Source of the DNA: Candidatus Cybelea tumulisoli
Lineage (GTDB): Bacteria > Vulcanimicrobiota > Vulcanimicrobiia > Vulcanimicrobiales > Vulcanimicrobiaceae
Assembly (NCBI GenBank): GCA_003167155.1
Contig: PMTY01000172.1
Location: forward strand, 36,536-84,160
DNA: 47,625 nt
Direction of reading: 5' to 3'
The translations under genes were made by a program, and so were the position numbers. Positions 38,935-47,625 of this stretch are shown one piece after another. The notes beneath the pieces were generated by a model. The model was not told the DNA's origin and did no database searches. It saw only the letters and a program-made list of their open reading frames with translations. The stretch's first letter is position 1. Every line of letters starts with the position of its first letter.

Positions 38935-39687
38935 ATGTTTGCAGCCGTCGCGATCGGCGCGGGAAGCGTAGGGGCTTATCCAATGCCCCTAAAGCCCATG
39001 CCGAGACCGTCGCCGAGTCCGACGGCTCCCCCAGTCAACGTCTTGCCTTTTGACTCGACGCTGCTCTTCATATTGGACGATCCGATTGCGTCGAACTCAT
39101 CGCGGGCCGGACAAATTGTGCGCGTTCATCTCAAGAGCCCGATCGTCGTCAGCGGCAAGACCGTTGCGCCCGCCGGCACGCCCGGCCAGATCCGCATCGT
39201 GGCCGTCTCGGGATCGGACATCGAGGATAAGTACGGATTTGTAGACATTTTCTTCGAAGCGCTTACGCTGCCCGATGGCCGCGTTTTGCCGTTGCGCGCT
39301 CCGGTGGCACGTCTCGAGCCGCGCGATTCAGCAGGACACGAAAGTACGGTCGAGGCTGAGGACACCGCAGGCGACATCTTTGTGCCGTACTACACCCTAT
39401 GGCAGATCTTCCGTCGCGGGAAGAATTTCGTGCTGAGTCCCGGTTCCGAACTTCCGGCACGAACCGAAGCGACGATCACTTCCCAAGCCAATGGAACGAT
39501 CGCGATCGTCACGCCGCGCCCCTTGCCGCAAGGATCCGAGGTTCCCGATGCGACCTTTCCCTTATCGCCGCTAGCGACGCCGCTCCCAACGTACGCCCCC
39601 ATTCCGAAGGTCCGGCAAACGCCGTCACCCACGCCATGGCCGTCGCCCTCACCGCCCTCGACGGCGGCCCCTACCCCAACGCCGTAA
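38935..39687 (+). CDS. Secreted Pro-rich-tailed protein of unknown function
   Basis: About 250 residues. The first hydrophobic stretch 'MFAAVAIGAGSVGAYP' resembles a signal peptide with its basic n-region missing. Just upstream the frame reads GIRLSLF without an ATG, GTG or TTG, so the true start may be a non-standard codon near 38917. After a PSPSPTAPP linker comes a folded domain ('LPFDSTLLFILDDPI', 'QIVRVHLKSPIVVSGKTVAPAGTPG', 'YGFVDIFFEALTLPDGRVLPL'), then a long Pro/Ser/Thr tail. It starts 34 bases after the KGG gene. No family was recognised. Confidence 0.65.
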   Translation: MFAAVAIGAGSVGAYPMPLKPMPRPSPSPTAPPVNVLPFDSTLLFILDDPIASNSSRAGQIVRVHLKSPIVVSGKTVAPAGTPGQIRIVAVSGSDIEDKYGFVDIFFEALTLPDGRVLPLRAPVARLEPRDSAGHESTVEAEDTAGDIFVPYYTLWQIFRRGKNFVLSPGSELPARTEATITSQANGTIAIVTPRPLPQGSEVPDATFPLSPLATPLPTYAPIPKVRQTPSPTPWPSPSPPSTAAPTPTP

Positions 39688-39747
39688 GACCACGATGTTT
39701 TTGGCCTCACTTCGGGAAAAGAGCCCGGAGAAAGTGAGGTTCCGCTC

Positions 39748-40422
39748 GTGTTGACTCGACTATTCTTTGCGTTTGCAGTCGTCGCCCTAACCACGATCCC
39801 CGGTTTTGCCGCGACACCGTCACCCGTCCCATCGCTCTCGCCCGTGCCGCAGGGCACCGAAGTGGCCTTCGTTGCGATGATTCAAAAAGATCTGATGGCT
39901 CGCTTCTCAACGCCCGCAGCAGCCGAAAAGGCCGGCTACTTCCGGTACGGCAATGAAGACGAAGACGGCGCGATCAGCTACGCCAACCTGCAATGGCAGA
40001 GCGGGAATCCCAAGGAGCCCAGCCAGCTCTGGTACGACGTCCACGGCAACTTACTCGGTGCCGATTTTTCCGCGCTGCAGAGCAGCTCGCCGGAACCACC
40101 CTCAGTTTGGGGCGTCAGTTACCGCCGCTGGACTTCGTTTCGCGAGCACGTTCATTACATTCTCGTTGGCCCTAACGGCACTGAAGTGTACGGCGCCACC
40201 AGCGTAAAGAAGTTCGCGGCCGCGGGGGGCGACGTCGATAATCCTACGGCCGAGACGGTCGTCAAGCTGGGCAAAGCCAAAAACGTCGCCGACGTGAAGC
40301 GCGTCTTTCTTTTCCCCTCGATTTGGGATCTCATCGTCTGGATCAAGCCCAATCCCAGCGGCGCCTTCGCCGATAAGAATCCTGACGTAATCCCCAGCGC
40401 CAACGCCGAGAAACCCGACTAA
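39748..40422 (+). CDS. Secreted protein of unknown function
   Basis: The 224-residue protein has a signal peptide ending GFAATP and a Pro/Ser linker. The mature domain contains 'AMIQKDLMARFSTPAAAEKAG', 'SQLWYDVHGNLLGADFS' and 'WTSFREHVHYILVGPNGTEV'. GTG 39748 follows GTGAGG by 9 bases. It shares the Pro-rich linker style with the preceding gene. Its stop abuts that of the convergent 40423 gene. I do not recognise it. Confidence 0.7.
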   Translation: MLTRLFFAFAVVALTTIPGFAATPSPVPSLSPVPQGTEVAFVAMIQKDLMARFSTPAAAEKAGYFRYGNEDEDGAISYANLQWQSGNPKEPSQLWYDVHGNLLGADFSALQSSSPEPPSVWGVSYRRWTSFREHVHYILVGPNGTEVYGATSVKKFAAAGGDVDNPTAETVVKLGKAKNVADVKRVFLFPSIWDLIVWIKPNPSGAFADKNPDVIPSANAEKPD

Positions 40423-41091
40423 CTACTTCTTGGGGACGCAGTAGGTTTGGGCGGCTGAGTAGGCGGTGTCGACGGCTTGGTCTTCGGATCGCGCGATCAG
40501 GGCGCGCTGGGCGTCGAAGTGCAGCCAGTTTTTCGAGTCGCGCATTGCCTGAGGCTCGATCATTTCGCGCTCGCTGAAACCGCCCATCGGCGGGTTGGCA
40601 TAGTTGACATTGTAGTTGCGCATCGCTTGATACAGATGCATCAGGTCGATCGCTAGTTGGCGCTGGTGGTCGTAGGCGGTCTGGAGGTCCCAAACGGCAT
40701 TGGTGACCTGCGCTTTCGCCTGGGCGTCGGTTGTTAGCGCCGCGCCGTCGTGCAGCATGGCTATGTTGCGCGAAATTCCGGCAAGCGAGTCGTTGAGCGT
40801 CGTTTCCTGACGCTCGATCGCATCTTGCACGTGCATGTACTGTTGGGCGTAGTTCGTCTGATGAAAGAGCGTGTTGAGCGTATCGAGCTGGCCGCTCGTG
40901 CCCTCAAGTACGCGGTCGTTGGCGAGCATCGGCGCCATCGCGCCGTTGAAGTGATCGGCCAGCGAGTTGCAGTACGGCGACGAGATCACCGTCACGATCG
41001 TCGGCAGCTCGCGCTCAGCGGGCGAAGCCGACGGCGATGGATTCGGGAGTGCTACCGCGACGAGCGCGGTCAACAAATTCAGCAATACCAT
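40423..41091 (-). CDS. Secreted helical protein of unknown function
   Basis: The 222-residue protein has a signal peptide and a PSPSASPAE linker. The rest is predicted helical, with 'VQDAIERQETTLNDSLAGISRNIAM' and 'DLQTAYDHQRQLAIDLMHLYQAMRNY', and two cysteines (SSPYCNSL and the near-terminal TYCVPKK) that may bridge the ends. The ATG at 41091 has AAAAGAA immediately upstream. It is 23 bases downstream of rpoD. Function unknown. Confidence 0.7.
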   Translation of the reverse strand: MVLLNLLTALVAVALPNPSPSASPAERELPTIVTVISSPYCNSLADHFNGAMAPMLANDRVLEGTSGQLDTLNTLFHQTNYAQQYMHVQDAIERQETTLNDSLAGISRNIAMLHDGAALTTDAQAKAQVTNAVWDLQTAYDHQRQLAIDLMHLYQAMRNYNVNYANPPMGGFSEREMIEPQAMRDSKNWLHFDAQRALIARSEDQAVDTAYSAAQTYCVPKK

Positions 41092-41114
41092 TTCTTTTAA
41101 ACCGTAGGGCGGCG

Positions 41115-42281
<1,167 letters not shown>

Positions 42282-42329
42282 TATCTTTTCGTTCACCTCC
42301 TCTCGGTTTGTTTTGTTTCCTTTTGGCCC

Positions 42330-44126
42330 TTAGCGCTTCAACTTAGCGACAAGCGTTTCGAACTCTCCGCGCAGCTCCTCCGAAACCTGCTCGCCGCCGG
42401 CGAGCCGCTCGTCGATGAGATGCGATAACTCTCGGTACCGCTCTCGTTCGTTGTCGAGCCGCAGCCGCTCGACCACCCGTTCGAGGTGCGCGCGCCGCTC
42501 TTCGGTGTCGCCGTACCGTACGGCGGAGCTTCGGTCCCGCCGTCCCAGCTCGACGACCACGTCGAGAATCTCCTGGTCCTCGGCAAAGAGGCCGAAGACG
42601 TCTGCCGTAGTGCGAAGCGTACCGGCCGCGCCCACGATCCGCTCGTAAACCCGGCGATACACCTCGTTGCGGAAACGTGATGCACCGATGCGCTCCCCAT
42701 ACTCCCCCGCCAGCAACGGCTCCTCGAGCAGTATGCTCACGACTTCCCGTTCGAAAGAGAGCGGCTCCAATGCAGTGCTGACGTGGCGGCTTTCGGGCAA
42801 CCCATTTCGCACGCGCGGCGCGAAGTTCGAGCTATCAGCGAGGAATCGGCTATTCCGAAGATCGTCCACGTTTACCTGCAGACGGCTTGCGACGTAGACG
42901 ACCCAACGGTCCCATTCCTCACGCGGCGCTAACCTTCGAATCAGCCCGGCGGCCTTGGGCATAATGCGCGCCGGTGAATCGAACCCAGCGCGCAGTTGCT
43001 CGATTTCCGCATCTATCTTGAATTCGATTGCCGGCTTAGCGGCGTCGAGCAAGCGGCGAAACTCGGTGGCGCCGTGAGCACGAATGAAACTATCGGGGTC
43101 GTCTCCGGAAGGGAGAAGCACGATGCGCACCGGGGAACCGGTGCTCTCAATCGCGTTAGACGCAATATCGATCGCTTTGGTTGCGGCGCCGCTGCCGGCT
43201 GCATCGCCGTCGAAGCAAAGATAGATGTAGTCGGCGTACTTGCGAAGCTCGGCCCCTTGCTCGGCGGTGAACGACGTTCCGAGCGCGGCGACGGTGTTTT
43301 CGATCCCGGCTTGATGCAAGGCGATGCAATCGAGGTAGCCCTCGACGACGATCAGCGTACGATCGCTCTGCGCCGCGCGGCGTGCGAGATTGAGCGCGAA
43401 GAGATGATGGCCTTTGGTGTACACCGGCGTCGTCGACGTGTTGAGGTACTTCGGCTCGCCGTCGCCGATCGCGCGGCCGCCGAAGGCCAGGACTTCGCCG
43501 GTGGTTGCATACGTCGGCACCATGAGGCGATCGCGGTAGAAGTCGTAATAGCCGCGTTGGCCGCTCTTGAGCAAGCCGGCCTTGGCGGCCAACCCCAAAT
43601 CCACACCGTTGCGCTCGAGCTCGGCCACCAGGCCGCTCCACGAGTCCGGTGCGTATCCGAGGACGAATCGCTCGATCGTCGCGGCGGTGAAGCCACGTTT
43701 GGCGCAGTAGGCTCGGGCCGCCTCGCCTCGCTCGCCGGCCAACATCCGCGCGAAATAGGCGGCCGCGATGCGGTTGGCTTCGAAGATCGCTTCGCGCTCG
43801 CTGCGCACCCGCTGGGCGCGAGGATTCTCGGGCTCCAGCTCCACGCCGGCTTTGGCTGCCAGCATCCGAACGGCATCGCCGAAACCGGCGTTCTCCAACT
43901 TTTGGACGAAGGTGATGACGTCGCCGCCCACGCCGCAGCCGAAGCATTTGAAGAATCCACGGTCGGGATGCACGTGAAACGAGGGCGTCTTTTCAGCGTG
44001 AAACGGGCAGAGACCCACCAAGTCGTTGCCCCGCTTTCGAAGCGGTACGTACTGTCCCACGAAGCTCGCGATGTCGATTCGCGCCCGAATTTCGTTAAGA
44101 GCGCCCTGGTCGTATCTCAATGTCAC
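42330..44126 (-). CDS. dnaG: DNA primase
   Basis: The 598-residue enzyme makes RNA primers for replication. The N-terminal zinc finger is visible ('CPFHAEKTPSFHVHPDRGFFKCFGCGVGGD'), as is the catalytic core with 'LMVPTYATTGEVLAFGGRAI' and Toprim 'LIVVEGYLDCIALHQAG' with 'YLCFDGDAAG'. A C-terminal DnaB-binding-like helical domain follows. GTG 44126 matches the usual start (VTLRYDQGALNEIR); a longer frame to 44192 would overlap the divergent HD gene. Confidence 0.95.
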   Translation of the reverse strand: MTLRYDQGALNEIRARIDIASFVGQYVPLRKRGNDLVGLCPFHAEKTPSFHVHPDRGFFKCFGCGVGGDVITFVQKLENAGFGDAVRMLAAKAGVELEPENPRAQRVRSEREAIFEANRIAAAYFARMLAGERGEAARAYCAKRGFTAATIERFVLGYAPDSWSGLVAELERNGVDLGLAAKAGLLKSGQRGYYDFYRDRLMVPTYATTGEVLAFGGRAIGDGEPKYLNTSTTPVYTKGHHLFALNLARRAAQSDRTLIVVEGYLDCIALHQAGIENTVAALGTSFTAEQGAELRKYADYIYLCFDGDAAGSGAATKAIDIASNAIESTGSPVRIVLLPSGDDPDSFIRAHGATEFRRLLDAAKPAIEFKIDAEIEQLRAGFDSPARIMPKAAGLIRRLAPREEWDRWVVYVASRLQVNVDDLRNSRFLADSSNFAPRVRNGLPESRHVSTALEPLSFEREVVSILLEEPLLAGEYGERIGASRFRNEVYRRVYERIVGAAGTLRTTADVFGLFAEDQEILDVVVELGRRDRSSAVRYGDTEERRAHLERVVERLRLDNERERYRELSHLIDERLAGGEQVSEELRGEFETLVAKLKR

Positions 44127-44181
44127 CGGTTTCCCACGAAGGGAGTTCTTCGGTTTGCCCGCGTATTCCGTCGCGCGTGGC

Positions 44182-45420
44182 ATGAAGCGCATCTTTGACC
44201 CGGTTCATCACTTCATCGAGTTATCCACAGCGGAAGCGCGGCTCCTCGACCTTCCGGCAATGCAGCGTCTGCGCCGTTTGCGGCAGCTGGGCCTGGCGTA
44301 CCTCGCGTTTCCGTCGGCGGAACACTCCCGCTTCACGCACGCGCTCGGCGCGCTCGCGATCGGGACGCGCGCATTCGACGAGCTGGTGCGCCACGGGCGC
44401 CATTTCTTCGGGGACGAAAAGGACGTCGCGTATCAACGGCGCCTGGTGCGCGCGGCGCTACTGCTGCATGACGTCGGCCACGGGCCCTTTAGCCACGGGT
44501 GCGAAGAGGTTCTGGAAGTTCGTCACGAGCGGCGTACGGCCGACATGCTTGCGTTGCCCGACGTCGCCGAGGGAATCGCCGCGCTCGAGGTGGACGCGGG
44601 CGACGTCCTCGCCCTGATCGTGGCGGATTCCGCCGGGCGGTACCCCGAGCTGCGCGAGCTCGTGAGCGGTCCGAATCTGGACGCCGACCGCATGGACTAC
44701 CTTCAGCGCGACGCCTATTTCACCGGCGTCGCGACGGGACGCTACGACGCCGAGCAGCTCCTTGGATCGTTGCGCATCGTCAGCCACGCCGGCCGCAAGA
44801 CGGTCGGCATCGATCGTCGCGGCGTCGTTGCGCTCGAGTCGTTCGTGATGGCGCGCTACATGATGTTCGCGTCGGTCTATTTTCATCACACCACCCGCAT
44901 GTTCGAACACGTGCTGCACGACGTGCTGCGCGAACTCTGGCCGAACCCGCGCGCGCTCGACGAAATCGGTGAGTTTCTTCGCTGGGACGACTTCCGCGTG
45001 CTGAACTCACTCGACGATTCGGGCAGCGAAGCGGCCTACGCGTTGCGCAACCGCGTACGCGTCTACGCGTTGGCCGCCGAGTTCAATGCCGAACGCGATC
45101 TGCGCGCCTTCGAAGCCTGCTCGGCGGCCCTGCGCGAGCGCTTCGGCGAAGCCAACGTTTGGGCCGACTCGCAGTCGCAGCTGCTGCACCGCCTGCCCTT
45201 GGGAATCGGTCAGCCCTCGACCGTTCTGGTCGACGGCCCGAGCGGTCCGGTCGATGCGCGCGAGGCCTCCGACGTCATCGCCAAACTGAGCGGGACCGCC
45301 TACTGGCGCAAACTCTTCGTGCGACGATCCCCCGGGCGCGAAGACGACGTGCGCGAGGCACGCCGCATTTGCGCAGCCACCCTACTTGATAACGCCGATG
45401 GCCGATTGCGCGGCGGCTAG
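44182..45420 (+). CDS. HD superfamily phosphohydrolase (COG1078 / dNTPase-like)
   Basis: The 412-residue metal-dependent phosphohydrolase resembles SAMHD1/YwfO-type dNTP triphosphohydrolases. It starts 'MKRIFDPVHHFIEL' and has 'QRLRRLRQLGLAYLAFPSAEHSRFTHALGA', the HD pair 'LLLHDVGHGPFSHGCEE' and the last metal Asp in 'NLDADRMDYLQRDAYFTG'. It is divergent from dnaG (55 bases). Its 3' end overlaps the end of ppdK by 39 bases. Substrate is probably dNTPs. Confidence 0.9.
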   Translation: MKRIFDPVHHFIELSTAEARLLDLPAMQRLRRLRQLGLAYLAFPSAEHSRFTHALGALAIGTRAFDELVRHGRHFFGDEKDVAYQRRLVRAALLLHDVGHGPFSHGCEEVLEVRHERRTADMLALPDVAEGIAALEVDAGDVLALIVADSAGRYPELRELVSGPNLDADRMDYLQRDAYFTGVATGRYDAEQLLGSLRIVSHAGRKTVGIDRRGVVALESFVMARYMMFASVYFHHTTRMFEHVLHDVLRELWPNPRALDEIGEFLRWDDFRVLNSLDDSGSEAAYALRNRVRVYALAAEFNAERDLRAFEACSAALRERFGEANVWADSQSQLLHRLPLGIGQPSTVLVDGPSGPVDAREASDVIAKLSGTAYWRKLFVRRSPGREDDVREARRICAATLLDNADGRLRGG

Positions 45421-47625
45421 GCGCGCGATCGGAACGCGATAAGGCGAACAGGAAACGTAATCCAAACCCAAGTTGTCGCAGAAGGCGATACTGCTCGGTT
45501 CGCCGCCGTGTTCTCCGCAGATGCCGATCTTGAGACCGGGACGTGCCCCGCGCCCCAGCGTGACGGCTTGCTGCATCAGCGTGCCGACGCCGTGACGGTC
45601 GAGCACTTGGAACGGATCCTCTTTAAGGATTCGCTTATCGAGGTAGACTGGAATGAAAGAGGCCTCCGCATCGTCGCGGCTGTACCCGTAGGTCGTCTGC
45701 GTGAGGTCGTTGGTTCCGAACGAGAAGAATTCGGCGTCGACGGCAAGCTCGTCGGCGACGATGCAGGCTCGGGGAAGCTCGACCATCGTGCCGATGCGAT
45801 ACGGCACTTCGACGTTCTGCTGCTTTATGATTTCGTCGGCAACGCGCTTGGCCGCCTCGCGCGTCGTCTGCATCTCTTCCTTCGTGCCGACGCCGGGGAT
45901 CATGACGTCGGGCCGCGCGTCCACGCCGCGGCGCCGCAGCTCGCACGCGGCTTCAAAGATGGCGCGCACTTGCATCGCATAGATCTCGGGATAGACGATT
46001 CCCAAGCGGCAGACGCGCAGGCCGAGCATCGGGTTCTGTTCGTGCAACTGCTGGACGCGGCGCAGCATCGCTTCCTTCTGGCGATATTCCGCCGATTCGA
46101 CGCCTTTGGTGAGACGCAGCTCGGTCGTTTCGACGAGCAGCTCTTCAAGCGAGGGCAGAAACTCATGCAATGGCGGATCGAGCAGCCGGATCGTCACCGG
46201 CAGCCCCTGCATTACTTCCAGGATGCCGGAAAAATCGTCACGCTGAAAGGGCAGCAGCTTTTCAAGCGCTTTCGCGCGCTCGTCGACCGACGTTGCTAAG
46301 ATCATTTCATGGACGATCGGCAGGCGGTCGGGCTGCATGAACATATGCTCGGTACGGCAGAGACCGATGCCCTGCGCGCCGACCTCGCGCGCCTTCGCCG
46401 CGTCTTCGGGCGTATCGGCATTCGCCCAGACCTGCATTCGCCGCAACTCGTCGGCCCACGAAAGAAACGTCGCCAGCCAGTCGGGCAACTGCGATGGCGG
46501 CGCAATCAATCCCAGCTCGCCGATAAATACGTTGCCCGTGGTGCCGTCGATCGTCACCCAGTCGCCTTCGCGCAGCTCCCGCTCTCCGAAGGTGGCGCGC
46601 TTGTTGCGCAAGTCGATTCGCATAGCTTCGCAACCCGCGACGCACGGTTTGCCCATGCCGCGCGCGACGACCGCCGCGTGCGACGTCGCGCCGCCTTTTT
46701 GGGTCAGCACTCCTTCGGCCGCGATCATCCCGTGAACGTCGTCGGGCGTCGTCTCGGTTCGCACCAGGATCGTCTTGCGGCCCTGTTCCCTCCACGTGAC
46801 GGCCTCGTCGGCGGTGAAGACGATCATGCCGGCCGCCGCTCCCGGCGCCGCGTTGAGCCCTTTGCAGGCGACGGCAACGCTTTGGCTGGGATCGATGCGG
46901 GCGTGGAAGAGCTGGTCGAGCGATTGGGCGTTGACCATGCTAACGGCGCGCCGCTTGTCGATCAGTCCTTCTTCGACCAGATCGCGCGCGATTTTTACGG
47001 CGGCTTCCGCCGTGCGCTTTGCGTTGCGAGTCTGCAGCATGAAGAGCTTACCGCGTTCGACGGTAAACTCGAGATCCTGAACGTCGCGATAATGCCGCTC
47101 GAGGCGGGTGGCGATCTCTTCGAACTGCGTGTAGACCTTCGGCGCAATCCGCTTGAGGTCCGAGATCTTTTCGGGAGTCCGAATCCCCGCGACGACGTCC
47201 TCGCCTTGCGCGTTGGTGAGATACTCGCCGAAGAGCACGCGCTCGCCGGTGTTCGGATCGCGCGTAAAGGCTACGCCGGTTCCGGAGTCGTCGCCCATAT
47301 TTCCGAAGACCATCTCCATGACGTTCACGGCGGTGCCCCAATCGTCGGGAATTTTGTTGTAGCGCCGGTAGTCGACGGCCCGCTTGGAGTGCCAGGACTC
47401 GAAGACGGCTTCGATAGCGGCGTACAACTGCGTGTGAACGTCTTGCGGAAACTCTTTGCCGTGCTCCCGCACGATGGCTTTAAAACGATCGGTCAGGGCC
47501 TTCCAGGAAGCTGCGTCGATTTCGGCATCGGTCCGGACGCCCAGCGAGGTCCGAGTCGCGTCGATCAGCTCTTCGAACCGATCCTTAGCGATGCCGAGAA
47601 CGACGTTTGAAAACATCATGATGAA
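45382..47625 (-). CDS. ppdK: Pyruvate, phosphate dikinase, 5' end beyond window
   Basis: About 747 C-terminal residues are visible. The enzyme interconverts pyruvate and phosphoenolpyruvate with ATP and phosphate. The phospho-carrier His lies in 'TQKGGATSHAAVVARGMGKPCVAG', and the PEP-binding TIM barrel has 'FFSFGTNDLTQTTYGYSRDDAE' and the catalytic Cys in 'KIGICGEHGGEP'. The N-terminal nucleotide-binding part begins in mid-domain ('FIMMFSNVVLGI'); about 130 residues are missing. Together with the ACT-malic enzyme it points to control of the PEP-pyruvate-malate node. Confidence 0.95.
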   Translation of the reverse strand, partial: FIMMFSNVVLGIAKDRFEELIDATRTSLGVRTDAEIDAASWKALTDRFKAIVREHGKEFPQDVHTQLYAAIEAVFESWHSKRAVDYRRYNKIPDDWGTAVNVMEMVFGNMGDDSGTGVAFTRDPNTGERVLFGEYLTNAQGEDVVAGIRTPEKISDLKRIAPKVYTQFEEIATRLERHYRDVQDLEFTVERGKLFMLQTRNAKRTAEAAVKIARDLVEEGLIDKRRAVSMVNAQSLDQLFHARIDPSQSVAVACKGLNAAPGAAAGMIVFTADEAVTWREQGRKTILVRTETTPDDVHGMIAAEGVLTQKGGATSHAAVVARGMGKPCVAGCEAMRIDLRNKRATFGERELREGDWVTIDGTTGNVFIGELGLIAPPSQLPDWLATFLSWADELRRMQVWANADTPEDAAKAREVGAQGIGLCRTEHMFMQPDRLPIVHEMILATSVDERAKALEKLLPFQRDDFSGILEVMQGLPVTIRLLDPPLHEFLPSLEELLVETTELRLTKGVESAEYRQKEAMLRRVQQLHEQNPMLGLRVCRLGIVYPEIYAMQVRAIFEAACELRRRGVDARPDVMIPGVGTKEEMQTTREAAKRVADEIIKQQNVEVPYRIGTMVELPRACIVADELAVDAEFFSFGTNDLTQTTYGYSRDDAEASFIPVYLDKRILKEDPFQVLDRHGVGTLMQQAVTLGRGARPGLKIGICGEHGGEPSSIAFCDNLGLDYVSCSPYRVPIARLAAAQSAIGVIK

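Overview
The window is high-GC bacterial chromosomal DNA with very dense coding and many overlapping genes. Several traits are reminiscent of Candidatus Eremiobacterota (WPS-2) or a similar desert/soil lineage: GloVer-type tandem-repeat lipoproteins, NHL-like propeller lipoproteins, a KGG stress protein, a type III polyketide synthase with an ICMT-family methyltransferase, and a dnaG-rpoD pair. That placement is inference; no 16S rRNA or other taxonomic anchor lies here.

Layout. 2-1246 is the 3' part of a sodium:solute symporter, followed by a small lipoprotein (1438-1911). From 8904 down to 1928 a compact minus-strand series of seven genes, mostly overlapping or a few bases apart, encodes a YncE-type propeller/phosphatase-fold fusion, a DDAH-fold protein, a metallophosphoesterase, a YadGH-like ABC exporter, a small secreted protein and a GloVer lipoprotein. 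The first two seem to have lost their catalytic residues. Diverging from it is a type III PKS / ICMT-family / SAM-methyltransferase operon (8916-11286), whose first junction is a REP-like palindrome. 11283-14258 holds secreted proteins and two lipoproteins sharing a PPIGAP motif, with a repeat fossil between them.

From 27657 down to 14265 runs a long minus-strand series: RND pump with extra membrane helices, SDR, M1 aminopeptidase, PBP4-type D,D-carboxypeptidase, TldD, TldE, ACT-malic enzyme, and a propeller lipoprotein. A VOC protein and tRNA-Leu(GAG) follow. From 33823 down to 28625 is a second operon: KamB-like and KamC-like reactivases, Kce, then DppB and DppC permeases. These recall lysine fermentation, but the aminomutase itself is absent.

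33838-37071 contains MntP, a solitary ModB-like permease, a frameshifted glycine-rich pseudogene, a propeller lipoprotein and a small secreted protein. Then come proline dehydrogenase, dtd, a KGG protein with a structured leader, and three unknown secreted proteins. The right end is housekeeping: rpoD and dnaG (minus), a COG1078-type HD phosphohydrolase (plus), and the C-terminal part of pyruvate phosphate dikinase running off the window.

The best candidates for undescribed biology are the 1928-8904 operon with its two predicted pseudoenzymes, and the kam/kce/dpp operon without its aminomutase.
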